From Verrucomicrobiaceae bacterium (GTDB taxonomy: Bacteria; Verrucomicrobiota; Verrucomicrobiia; Verrucomicrobiales; Akkermansiaceae), in NCBI GenBank assembly GCA_027485615.1, contig JAIXQS010000036.1, forward strand, positions 1-42,228: a stretch of DNA of 42,228 bases, in the 5' to 3' direction. This document shows positions 32,521 to 40,785 of this stretch, one piece after another; within the stretch, counting starts at the first letter, position 1; every line of letters starts with the position of its first letter. Below the pieces are notes generated by a model that saw only the letters and a program-made list of their open reading frames with translations, was not told the DNA's origin and ran no database searches. The translations under genes and the position numbers were made by a program.

Positions 32521-33098
32521 TAGGGCGTCTTGCTGGCACGCGGGATACGGAGCCTGCCGACAGAATCAAATACGGATTTACAATCCGGAGAAAACGTTCC
32601 GATTTTGCATAGTGTGCTGGATCCCGAGCCGGTAAATTTTTGTTTGGAGAGTTTGCTTGCGATGTTTTCTCTGATTCCATGAATGATGGTTATCGTCTGT
32701 AAATGATTAAGAATCGATCCATTATGATATGAAATGCCAATTAAATCCACAAGCCTGAGTGTAATGTTTGAAATTATCAAAAATATCTGTGCCCTGATCG
32801 GAGCAATCAGTCTGGTTGGCTGTACGTTTCTTGTGATTGCGTGTGCCATTGGACGCCTTATGTCGAGATGGGATGAGAAATCCCTTTAAACCACATCGAG
32901 GTGGTAAGGATGAGCCATTCATCGAGCTCTTTGGGGTTCTCTCGATCCAAGAAAAAGCGTTGAAAATGGGGACAAGAAGTAGGAATTGTATGATAGCGGG
33001 TAATGGCCAATTGTGTTTCCAAAGGGGGCGCGATGTCCCTGAAATTTGCGTTCGTCAACGCGCGTATTTGGGTCACGCTCCCATCTGCTATGATATAA
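32521..33098. other. AT-rich intergenic region
   Basis: Lower GC than most of the window. It holds one small membrane-peptide frame (32764-32889). I see nothing else in it that I can support. Confidence 0.5.
32764..32889 (+). CDS. Possible 41-residue single-pass membrane peptide
   Basis: ATG 32764 opens a frame MFEIIKNICALIGAISLVGC then TFLVIACAIGRLMSRWDEKS-L and TAA. One helix of about 27 hydrophobic residues is flanked by a short start and a charged tail, which is typical of small membrane proteins. No clear ribosome-binding site. Function unknown. Confidence 0.4.
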   Translation: MFEIIKNICALIGAISLVGCTFLVIACAIGRLMSRWDEKSL

Positions 33099-33630
33099 CT
33101 CGACCAACTCAAGAAGCTTACCACTGTCGTCGCCGAAACCGGCGATTTCGAGGTCATGAAGGCATTTATGTCTCAAAATGCCACCACTAACCCCTCCCTC
33201 ATCCTCCAAGCCGCGGGCATACCGGAATGCCGCCTGCTCATCGATCACGCCATCGCTGAACACAATAGCAGCGGCCTTTCCGGCCAGGCTCTCACCGATG
33301 AGGTCCTCGACCGTATCCTGATCCTCTTCGGGCTGGAGATCCTGAAAATCGTCCCCGGCCTGTTTTCCACCGAGGTGGATGCCCGTCTGTCTTTCGACAC
33401 CGTAGGCACCGTCGCGAAAGCCCGCAGCTCATCGCCGATTACGAGAAGGAAGGCATTTCCTGCGACCGCGTCCTGATCAAGGCTGCCGAGACGCGCGAAA
33501 AGGAAGGTATCCACTGCAACCTCACACCGCTTTTTTCCTTCGCACAAGCCGTCGCCTGCGCCGAGGCTAAGATCCTGCTCATCTCCCCTTTCGTCGGCTG
33601 CATCCTCGACTGGCATAAGGCCAGCACCGG
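33099..33630 (+). pseudogene. tal: Broken transaldolase gene
   Basis: In frame from 33099: [20 protein letters not shown], then [20 protein letters not shown] and [22 protein letters not shown], the N-terminal half of TalB-type transaldolase. Near 33422 one base is missing; the next frame carries [20 protein letters not shown] (with the Schiff-base lysine region), then jumps to [40 protein letters not shown]. About 11 residues after the lysine are deleted and the last third of the gene is gone. D of the DATTNPS motif is N. Clearly inactive. Confidence 0.85.
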
Positions 33631-33745
33631 CCTACCCCCATTTCCCCGCCCTCCAATCTTTGCCAAGGCTACGACAGGCAGGCCGGTCCGACCCAATGGC
33701 TCTTTCAGGGGCTCTAGGAGAAAGTAAGCTCTCAGTAGCCAGATG
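33628..33745 (+). repeat. Recombinase 3' tail, copy C (short)
   Basis: Begins CCCCCATTTCCCCGCCCTCC and goes on to CCAATGGCTCTTTCAGGGG and AAAGTAAGCTC. These blocks recur in order after the recombinase (30705-30775) and before the DUF2279 gene (34385-34455). Here the tail abuts the transaldolase remnant. Confidence 0.5.
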
Positions 33746-33759
33746 GTGATGCTTCCGTT

Positions 33760-33920
33760 CAGCCTTTGAAGCTGGAGTTCGGCAACCCGTCATCCACCAG
33801 GTCTCCGATGCGGTTCACCGTGTCCTTGAGGAGGGAGGCGGCGGCGAACACGAGCACCCCGATGGCTGGAACGACGAAGGGGATGACGTTGAGGGCGGAA
33901 ACGAATCCGGCGATTTTCGG
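33760..33920 (-). pseudogene. 3' fragment of a small membrane-protein gene
   Basis: On the minus strand a 52-codon frame without ATG reads KIAGFVSALNVIPFVVPAIG then VLVFAAASLLKDTVNRIGDL and VDDGLPNSSFKG-stop. It has a hydrophobic helix and a charged tail, so it looks like real coding sequence. It is cut at its 5' end exactly where the recombinase duplicate starts (33916-33920). Family unknown. Confidence 0.45.
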
Positions 33921-34147
33921 GATTCATTCATCAGTTACCGGATCGCCATCGTCCAGAGTGCCGATCAGGTGGCGCTTGAAGCAGGCAACTCTGCCTCCAT
34001 CATCTTCAAGCACTACCGGGAACTGACCACGCCCGAGGTCGCCGAGAAATGGTTCAGCATCCTGCCCAAAGGCGGCCAGTGGAAAAAACCCTCCGCTACG
34101 ACCGCAAGAAGCGACGCGTGATCCTCAACGGAGTGGAGGGCAAGTGA
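33916..34147 (+). pseudogene. Duplicated, broken 3' end of the tyrosine recombinase gene
   Basis: From TTCGGGATTC on it matches the recombinase gene from base 30231: DSFISYRIAIVQSADQVALE, AGNSASIIFKHYRELTTPEV and KWFSILP are conserved, including the catalytic Tyr. A single missing base near 34085 (CAGTGGAAAAAACCC against CAGTGGGAAAACACCC) shifts the frame. The first 330 codons are absent. Confidence 0.85.
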
Positions 34148-34458
34148 TCCCGTCCCATCCGCGCGCCAACGATGCCTAACCGAAGCGGAATGATCACGAG
34201 AGGGTAGGGGATACCGGCATCCCTTGCGCGTCCGGAACGTGCTTCTACGCGGCACCCTACGCAAAATCCTAGTCAGGGAATGGAGCCCTTCATATGCGGA
34301 CAAACGGTCACGAAAGAAATCTTGGCAGAGCGGCTTGGAGAGATAAGCTCGCGTTAACTGAAAGCCGCCTTGAAATTACCAACTCCTATTTCCCTGCCCT
34401 CCGGTGCGGCCAATGGCTTTTACAGGGGTCTCTCGCCAAAAGCAAACTCCTAACAGCA
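34148..34458 (+). repeat. Recombinase 3' tail, copy B
   Basis: Non-coding DNA similar to 30464-30780 along its length. It ends at the start codon of the DUF2279 gene. Confidence 0.6.
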
Positions 34459-35562
34459 ATGATCGAAAAATTATTACTAAAAAATCCTCACCTCTTTTGG
34501 AAATGCTTGATTGTAATTCTGAAAATTTTCGCACTATCAAACAGCACCAACGCCGAAGATATACTTTGTGATGTTCATGAATCGGATTCAAAAAAAACAA
34601 TCTTACCTATTGACCTATTTTCATGCGGTAAGTATGATTTAATAAAATTTAATCATAGCGATCCTTTTCTTATTGCGGTTTCAAAGAATGCCATTAATGA
34701 TGCGAATGAAACATTCGCGACCACTAAAAATTCCGAAAATAAAGAATGTAACCAGAAATTGAGCCATGCTGACTTGCGATACAGTAGCTCATTATTCTTT
34801 GAAGACGTCTCTCTGATCAAATGGGAATCCGCCGCCGTGTTGGGTAGCACACTCATGCTAGGATTCATGGATTGGGAGTGGGGATCCTCTTCTTTTTACT
34901 TGGATTCTGAAGGATTTTTCGGCAAGGACACCATCAGTGGCGGCATGGACAAGCTCGGCCATATATACGGATCCTACGCCTTGGCGGACTTCTTCACTTA
35001 TTCCATCAACAGAAAATCCGGTAATCTTGAACAGGCCGCATCAACAGGCTCCATAATGTCATGGGGCGTCATGTTGGTTGTTGAGACAATGGACGGGTTT
35101 TCAGGGGATCACGGCTTCTCACCTGAAGACCTGTTAATGAATACCATTGGTGTGACTCTTTCATACTTTCGCAATACCAACCCTGAACTCGAGAAGAAGA
35201 TTGATTTCCGATTGGAATACGTACCCTCAGGTTACGATCGGGAGTTTAGTCCTCATACCGACTATGCGGGTCAAAAATATTTATTGGCTCTTAAACTCGG
35301 AGGTTTTGAAAAACTAGAAGAAACTCCCCTTCGCTATTTTGAGATACAGGCCGGATACTTCACGGAAGGCTTCAACGGAAAGGAAGCGACAGCCAGAGAT
35401 CGTCACCTCTTTGTTGGCATTGGTCTCAATCTTGAAGAATTGTTATTCGGTCGAAAGAACGAGAAGGAATCCACCTGCAAATTTGCAGGGCGTCAGTTCC
35501 TTCAGCGAGTACAAATTCCTTACACCTATTTCACGAACGACAATGACGCCTATCATTACTGA
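34459..35562 (+). CDS. DUF2279 (YfiM-like) envelope protein
   Basis: A 367-residue protein from ATG 34459 with an N-terminal hydrophobic stretch (FWKCLIVILKIFALSNSTNA) that could be an export signal. The DUF2279 core is clear: LMLGFMDWEWGSSSFYLDSE, GFFGKDTISGGMDKLGHIYG-SYALADFFTY, VETMDGFSGDHGFSPEDLLM, then NTIGVTLSYFRNTNPELEKK and DYAGQKYLLALKLGGF, all features of this family of predicted periplasmic or outer-membrane-associated proteins. The family function is not known. The gene is distinctly AT-rich compared with its neighbours, which suggests transfer, and its start lies at the end of recombinase tail copy B. Confidence 0.8.
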   Translation: MIEKLLLKNPHLFWKCLIVILKIFALSNSTNAEDILCDVHESDSKKTILPIDLFSCGKYDLIKFNHSDPFLIAVSKNAINDANETFATTKNSENKECNQKLSHADLRYSSSLFFEDVSLIKWESAAVLGSTLMLGFMDWEWGSSSFYLDSEGFFGKDTISGGMDKLGHIYGSYALADFFTYSINRKSGNLEQAASTGSIMSWGVMLVVETMDGFSGDHGFSPEDLLMNTIGVTLSYFRNTNPELEKKIDFRLEYVPSGYDREFSPHTDYAGQKYLLALKLGGFEKLEETPLRYFEIQAGYFTEGFNGKEATARDRHLFVGIGLNLEELLFGRKNEKESTCKFAGRQFLQRVQIPYTYFTNDNDAYHY

Positions 35563-35622
35563 TACTAATTACACATAACCAGTAGCTCTACCAAAAGAAG
35601 GTAGTTAAGGTTCAGATCGGTC

Positions 35623-35850
35623 TTATTGCCCGTCCAAATTTTGCGGGGGAAGCTCCATCCGCGCGTGTGTTGGGCCGACGGATTTCATGTGGGATTTAAT
35701 TCCTCTTTTTTGCCAATAGGCCCACCGATAGGGTGGATCGATGATCATCCATGCAAACATGAGCGGGAACCACAATGGCAGGGTCATAAATGCCAGTAAG
35801 ATGAATATTGGCTGTCCGTAGCGGTCGAGTGTTCTTAAAGATATAGGCAT
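35623..35850 (-). CDS. Small membrane protein at the end of the capsule operon
   Basis: 75 residues from ATG 35850, whose A is shared with the TAA of kpsS (TAATG), so it is translationally coupled. One hydrophobic segment (IFILLAFMTLPLWFPLMFAW) is followed by a basic tail. Family unknown. Confidence 0.55.
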   Translation of the reverse strand: MPISLRTLDRYGQPIFILLAFMTLPLWFPLMFAWMIIDPPYRWAYWQKRGIKSHMKSVGPTHARMELPPQNLDGQ

Positions 35851-37055
35851 TACCAATAAACTCCGGATTTGTAGTCTTGAACGGGCAGTCTTCGATAGAA
35901 ATTTCCATTAATTTGGGTTCTTTCGATCAACTCGCGGTGAAAGGACTCATAGATACTTCGGTTGGGCGTTTGCGGATTCTGCCAAAAGTCGTCGAGCTCG
36001 CCCTGATGGGTGAGTCCGGGCATGTCATAGATGGCATAGCCCAAGGTTTTGACTGGCTTACCGTGATCGATTGCAGAAAGGCCGACGGTGCTGTTAATGA
36101 CGACCACTCCACGCGTATGCGCTAACAGAGTTGGAAGGTGCTGATCATGAATATAGAGCACCCTCTCCAGAATGCCGAGTTCCTTGGCCAGGCCTTCGAT
36201 CAGAGGCGTGTGGATCGTGTAACCGCGCTCCAGCGGATGCTGCTTTATGACCAAGAGCGTGTCGTTAGGTGCATGGTGAGCGAAGGAGCGCATCACCTCC
36301 TCGATGAATTCCCTAATATGGTTGAATCTCGAATGACTGTGGATCTGAGAATCACCACCCACTTGAAGGGGTACCAAATAGTATTGTTGCGCCCGCTCAC
36401 CTGCCAGTGATTCTTGGATGCCTTTTTCCTTGATTGAGTAAATCCACTTTCGCCAGAACGACCGAAGCCAGCGAATCGACTCAGATAGGCCTAGATTGCG
36501 ATGATGAACGTAGCCGGAAAAAAACCGACTGAGCAGCGTTCCCGCGATGTTGTAGAGCATGGCCCACACCATGGCGTAAAAGAACGGTCTGCCGATCAGT
36601 GATGCCTTAGGAAGCTCGGTCAGGGTGGATGCGAGGTAATGATTTGGACATTTGGGAAGCATGGAGTGTGCGTTCACCCCTGAACTTTCGAGGGTGATGT
36701 AATTTGGACGGACATAGCCCTCTTCAAACACACCGAGCTCGACTCCAAGTTTTTTAGATACTGAGCGCGCCACCACGTGGATCGGCCTGCAATCGCCAAA
36801 GAGCAGGATCAAATCGACTTGGTTCTTTTTAATAAAACGCTCGAGATACGGCTGCCAATCATCGAGCGATCCCCGGTAGTTCACAGACCCCGAAGGATAG
36901 AATAACCAGTCACCACCATTGAAATTGATCTTCAGAACGGATGCGCCGGCCTTGACTAGGTCTCTGCTTAGGTTCTGAAAAAACGGGCCGATCGGTCCCT
37001 GAAGTAAGAGGACGCGCCGGTGCTCTGAGGTGACGATTTCAAACAAGTTTTTCAT
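35850..37055 (-). CDS. kpsS: KpsS-like capsule lipid-anchor Kdo transferase
   Basis: A 401-residue protein of the KpsS/LipB capsular polysaccharide export family, now known as a Kdo transferase that builds the poly-Kdo linker on the lipid anchor of group 2-type capsules. Features: RVLLLQGPIGPFFQNLSRDL at the start, KINFNGGDWLFYPSG, VFEEGYVRPNYITLESSGVN, LVIKQHPLERGY, VINSTVGLSAIDHGKPVKTL and MPGLTHQGELDDFW. These are the expected family blocks. It lies downstream of the GT4-KpsC fusion, with 225 bases between them that hold a repeat. Confidence 0.88.
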   Translation of the reverse strand: MKNLFEIVTSEHRRVLLLQGPIGPFFQNLSRDLVKAGASVLKINFNGGDWLFYPSGSVNYRGSLDDWQPYLERFIKKNQVDLILLFGDCRPIHVVARSVSKKLGVELGVFEEGYVRPNYITLESSGVNAHSMLPKCPNHYLASTLTELPKASLIGRPFFYAMVWAMLYNIAGTLLSRFFSGYVHHRNLGLSESIRWLRSFWRKWIYSIKEKGIQESLAGERAQQYYLVPLQVGGDSQIHSHSRFNHIREFIEEVMRSFAHHAPNDTLLVIKQHPLERGYTIHTPLIEGLAKELGILERVLYIHDQHLPTLLAHTRGVVVINSTVGLSAIDHGKPVKTLGYAIYDMPGLTHQGELDDFWQNPQTPNRSIYESFHRELIERTQINGNFYRRLPVQDYKSGVYW

Positions 37056-37127
37056 GGGTGAAGTTCGGAATGTGGCGGGAGTGTTTGAGACTCAGCTAAA
37101 AATCATCGGACGTTCTAGATAAAGCCT

Positions 37128-37265
37128 CTTGGACTGCGGTAGCCTGCTGCCGCCCCGACAACCCTGTCCAGCAAGGTCTCCATCACATTTCACACTTCAT
37201 CTACTCTTCCCGGCTGACAGCAGGCTGTCTCCGTAAAAGCGGTTGCAGGCTATACGCAGTCCAAG
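37128..37265. repeat. 138-bp inverted-repeat element between capsule genes
   Basis: Left arm 37128-37153 (CTTGGACTGCGGTAGCCTGC...) is matched by the reverse complement of 37239-37265 (CTTGGACTGCGTATAGCCTGC...) apart from one inserted base and three substitutions. An inner palindrome GACAGC-AGG-CTGTC lies at 37215-37229. It may be a MITE/REP-type element. Confidence 0.55.
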
Positions 37266-37280
37266 GGGTTCTGCATCATC

Positions 37281-39668
37281 TCAGTTTGCGATGCGCCTTA
37301 GAAAAAACCTGAGTAGACGCTGCTTAGTAGAGAGGCGGGTGGGGTGGTTATCTCGCCAGGCGATGAGTTCATCGAGCGCTTGCTCAGGGGTGATGAAGAC
37401 GCCGGTTTCGCGGCTGACGTAGGTGGGATAAAGAATTAGCGTCCCCGCGATAAGCTCATCGAGCTTGAGCCTGCGTTGTCTGCGTTCGGCGACTTCAACG
37501 CTCATGCCGAGATCTTCGGTAAGTCCCCATCCTGCATAAAATGGCATGCCATACGTCACCACTTTTTTGCTCCGCATCAATGCCTCAAAACCGGTCAACG
37601 AAGTGAGGGTATGAACCTCATCGACTTGTGATAGCAAATCCGCCATCGGAACATCGCCGATCACCTGATCGCAGAACTTGAAAGCGGAGCCTTCTCCCGC
37701 ACCCGTGACGCGGAGCCCTGCGAACACATCCGGGTGCGGCTTGTAGCCGATGAAGGCATCCGGATGGTGCCGCCGCACTTCTTCCAGAAGCCCCAGGTTG
37801 GTCTTAATCCTTTTCGCGCCGCAGCGGATGGATGCATCCGATTCCACTTGCCCCGGCACCAAAATCACGCGCCTTGCCCCATTCGGGCGCTGCCACGTCT
37901 CCGTGCCCGTGTTATACTTGGTCAGTTGAGCTGCCACGATGGCACCCGCCAGTTTGCTTGCCCGGACAAGCAATGCATCATCGAAATCCGATTGCTGCAA
38001 AATCAGCTCCAGATCCGATGGCTTTCGAGGGTCGTAATAAATGCCATGACCATCGCTCACCCACGAAAGAGGACGCACGAGATCCGCTCCGAGGCCCACG
38101 GATCTCAGGAATCCATCCTCAAGGCAGATGATCTCTGCATCGGGTGGGAAATTTTCATTGGGGATGCGGAGCCCCCATTTGGCAATGCATAGGTTGCTTT
38201 TTTTCGGCAGGCGCGATGGTTTGGATACAAAAACTAGATTTCGGTCTTGGAAGTGCGCCCTCACGTGCTGGCGTTTCCATGGGGAAAAACCCACGGCGTA
38301 AATGGTTTGGAGAGCCATGGGGGAGGATTTTTTGGATTCTGGATTCTGGATTTCGAATGAAAATGATAGGGCGTGGCGACTGGCCGCGCCTTGTATCGTG
38401 TGCGATAGCAAACACTCGGCTGCGTCGGCTTCTTCTGGCCTCGGAATGAAGTGGGCGGCCCGGGCCGGGCGCGCCCTACCCGGGGGTGCCTGATGGCGTA
38501 ACTCCCGACATCCGAGCTCTGCCTCTAGAAACTCCGAGACCCGTTTGAAGTGTTCTTGCCAGGTGTGGTGGCGAAAGGCAGGGAGCCGTTGCAGCTGAGC
38601 CTCGCGCTCTGGCGAGTGGGGCTTCGCGTAGTCCTCGATCAGCTTGAGCCAGCGCGTGCCGTTGTGTGGCTCGGCATAGTCGGGGATCTCCCTGGCGAAT
38701 TCCTTGATAGCGGGCAACGGTGATGAAATCACGGGAATCCCCATGGCGAGTGCTTCTTGGACTGGCATGCCAAATCCCTCCGCATAGGAGGGCATCAGGA
38801 GGGCTCTCGCGCCCGCCAGCAAGGCAACGACCTCCTCGTCTGATGCATCATTCTTCTCAATCAGATAAGGGTGGATGGCTTCGCAGCGATCGAGTAAGTC
38901 GACCACTTGCTCGCATTCCCATCCGCGGCGGCCGACGATGATCAAGCGGGGCGCTGCCTCACCATGGCGCTTCACCAGTTCCCGCCACAGCGTCAGCAAC
39001 AGCAAGTGGTTCTTGCGCGGCTCGATCGTGCCGAGGACTAGGAAATAAGGCCTCACTGAGTCCTGCGGCGGCGGCACGGAACCCAGCTCGGGAAGCTCAT
39101 GCCCGAGCGGGGCGACCAAGATTGGCGGCACGGGCAATCCCACCCGCTTTGCATACGCCCGCACGGCCGATCCGGTGCAGCTGGAGTTGACGATGATGCC
39201 GCGGCTGTAGCGCAATGTGTGGTCGAGCCGCCGCTCGTGGAGCGCCTTCTCGCGCGGATGCGCGTATTCGGGAAATTGGATGGGTATCAAGTCGTGCAGG
39301 AAAACCACCGCCTTGCAGTTGCGCTTCCGCAGCCAGAGCCATGTGTCCTCATGGGCCAGCCATGAGTGCGTGGAAACTAACAGTGTGCTTCCCTTTGGGA
39401 TCGGTCTGCGAAAAAGGAGAGAGCGCAGCAGCAGATACACGCGATGCCGTCTCTTTTCTCGCGAATTACCCGGCTGTTCTACTCCTAACAGAAGCCCTGC
39501 CCATGCCTCTTGCGAAAGTTGCTTCAGCTCCACGCCCTGCCGCAGGCAAAGCCTGCCACCCATCCCATACACCCACCGGCCATACTCAAGGTTCACCCGG
39601 TCGATACCCGTGTGGTGCATCACTCCCAGATGGCGGCGAATTAGGCGGGAGACGTCAACAAAAAGCAT
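37281..39668 (-). CDS. GT4 glycosyltransferase fused to the C-terminal Kdo-transferase module of KpsC
   Basis: A 795-residue two-domain protein. Residues 1 to about 395 are a GT4 (GT-B) glycosyltransferase: FVDVSRLIRRHLGVMHHTGI, VFLHDLIPIQFPEYAHP, FLVLGTIEPRKNHLLLL, LLMPSYAEGFGMPVQEALAM. A low-complexity linker follows (about 400-450; QNPESKKSSP). Residues 451-795 match the second half of KpsC: CLEDGFLRSVGLGADLVRPL, DGHGIYYDPRKPSDLELILQ, VILVPGQVESDASIRCGAKR, EVHTLTSLTGFEALM, YGMPFYAGWGLTEDLG, LILYPTYVS. In ordinary KpsC this half (GT107-type beta-Kdo transferase) follows a GT99 module; here a GT4 domain is in its place. ATG 38318 could start the KpsC part separately. Confidence 0.85.
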   Translation of the reverse strand: MLFVDVSRLIRRHLGVMHHTGIDRVNLEYGRWVYGMGGRLCLRQGVELKQLSQEAWAGLLLGVEQPGNSREKRRHRVYLLLRSLLFRRPIPKGSTLLVSTHSWLAHEDTWLWLRKRNCKAVVFLHDLIPIQFPEYAHPREKALHERRLDHTLRYSRGIIVNSSCTGSAVRAYAKRVGLPVPPILVAPLGHELPELGSVPPPQDSVRPYFLVLGTIEPRKNHLLLLTLWRELVKRHGEAAPRLIIVGRRGWECEQVVDLLDRCEAIHPYLIEKNDASDEEVVALLAGARALLMPSYAEGFGMPVQEALAMGIPVISSPLPAIKEFAREIPDYAEPHNGTRWLKLIEDYAKPHSPEREAQLQRLPAFRHHTWQEHFKRVSEFLEAELGCRELRHQAPPGRARPARAAHFIPRPEEADAAECLLSHTIQGAASRHALSFSFEIQNPESKKSSPMALQTIYAVGFSPWKRQHVRAHFQDRNLVFVSKPSRLPKKSNLCIAKWGLRIPNENFPPDAEIICLEDGFLRSVGLGADLVRPLSWVSDGHGIYYDPRKPSDLELILQQSDFDDALLVRASKLAGAIVAAQLTKYNTGTETWQRPNGARRVILVPGQVESDASIRCGAKRIKTNLGLLEEVRRHHPDAFIGYKPHPDVFAGLRVTGAGEGSAFKFCDQVIGDVPMADLLSQVDEVHTLTSLTGFEALMRSKKVVTYGMPFYAGWGLTEDLGMSVEVAERRQRRLKLDELIAGTLILYPTYVSRETGVFITPEQALDELIAWRDNHPTRLSTKQRLLRFFLRRIAN

Positions 39669-39816
39669 GATTAAGAGAATCGTATGGAACAGCCCGGCAG
39701 GGCGGTCAAACTAGGGAGCGACCAGAGGAAATCGAGGAGTTCCTAAGCGCGGATAAGCCAATCATAGCGCATTGGCGTTCTGCTGCGTCAACTCGCGGCT
39801 GGTTGAATAACCATAC

Positions 39817-40785
39817 TCAGCGAACTGATTTCTTCGCCTCGGCATACCATCGGCGATGCCCTCTGGAGGGATTGGGAACCGTAGCCAGTTCCTTGTCGAG
39901 AATGTCGCGCAGCGCCGGACCGAACCTTGGTGCTGCACAAAGCCAGCTGCGGGCCAAGGCGCAGTAATAGCGCTGACGGTAATCACTCTCGGCTTCTCCC
40001 ATAGCATATCTGCCGGTGTAGCTTTTCGCGTGAACCCGGTAATCCACAGTGCGATCCGGCACATAGACCTTGCGTCCGCCGTACAGCGCCGATGCCAGCA
40101 GCATCATGTAGTCCGCGTTGGCCTTCAGTTCGTCGCCAAAGGCGTCGCAGAGTTCCTTCAATGGGAGCCGCTGCAGGTGTGAGCGCCGAAACGACAGGGT
40201 GGAAGTCAGCCCTCCAGCATGGTAGGACGTCAGGCACCATGCAAGAGCCGTGCCATACCCCCAGTCGTAGATTTCTTCCAGCGGGATCGGCCCCATCCAG
40301 TGGGCGTTTTCGTGATCCTGCTTGCCTCGCAGCAGGGCGAGCAATTCGCTCTGCCCGACGGTGCGGTGGCGGCCGTACAAAACATCCGCTCGTGGAAACT
40401 GATCCCATCGTTCAAGGCGCGTCTCAACGTGCTGCCTCTCGTAGCAATCATCACCGTCCAGCAAGAATACCAGATCGCCCTCGGCCGCCGCCAGCCCTGC
40501 CACGATCGTCGCCAGCTGGCCACGATTCTTGCCATACACCGCCAAGATCCGCGCATCTTGCTTGGAATGTCTCGCAATGACCTCGGCCGATGCATCCGTG
40601 CTCACGTCGGAGATCACAATCTGATCCACGCGCCGCGTCTGTTGCCTCACACTCGCGATGGCCTCATCCAGATAATTCGCCGTGTTGTAGCTATTGATCA
40701 GAACGGTCACCTGAGGGCGACCCGCATGCTGGATTTCGGTCATGTCTGAAGGATCTTTTGGATCAAGTGTTTCTAGCTCTAGCAT
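39817..40785 (-). CDS. GT2-family glycosyltransferase
   Basis: A 322-residue GT-A enzyme. It has VTVLINSYNTANYLDEAIAS, QIVISDVSTDASAEVIARHS, the nucleotide-sugar site LVFLLDGDDCYERQHVE with its DxD motif, and LSFRRSHLQRLP. ATG 40785 overlaps the stop of the upstream RgpF-like gene (ATGCTAG), so the two are coupled; ATG 40743 is the next option. It should add one sugar to a surface polysaccharide repeat. Confidence 0.87.
   Translation of the reverse strand: MLELETLDPKDPSDMTEIQHAGRPQVTVLINSYNTANYLDEAIASVRQQTRRVDQIVISDVSTDASAEVIARHSKQDARILAVYGKNRGQLATIVAGLAAAEGDLVFLLDGDDCYERQHVETRLERWDQFPRADVLYGRHRTVGQSELLALLRGKQDHENAHWMGPIPLEEIYDWGYGTALAWCLTSYHAGGLTSTLSFRRSHLQRLPLKELCDAFGDELKANADYMMLLASALYGGRKVYVPDRTVDYRVHAKSYTGRYAMGEAESDYRQRYYCALARSWLCAAPRFGPALRDILDKELATVPNPSRGHRRWYAEAKKSVR

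Noticed and set aside
30464..34458. Interpreting the three recombinase tails as attC sites of an integron
   Set aside because: They are not palindromic, there is no IntI-type insertion in the recombinase, and the cassettes are remnants without a common size or orientation.
28987..34458. A right-hand copy of the tRNA-Leu 3' end as attR
   Set aside because: I looked for the T-arm and acceptor bases of this tRNA downstream and did not see them; the other end of the island may lie beyond the window.
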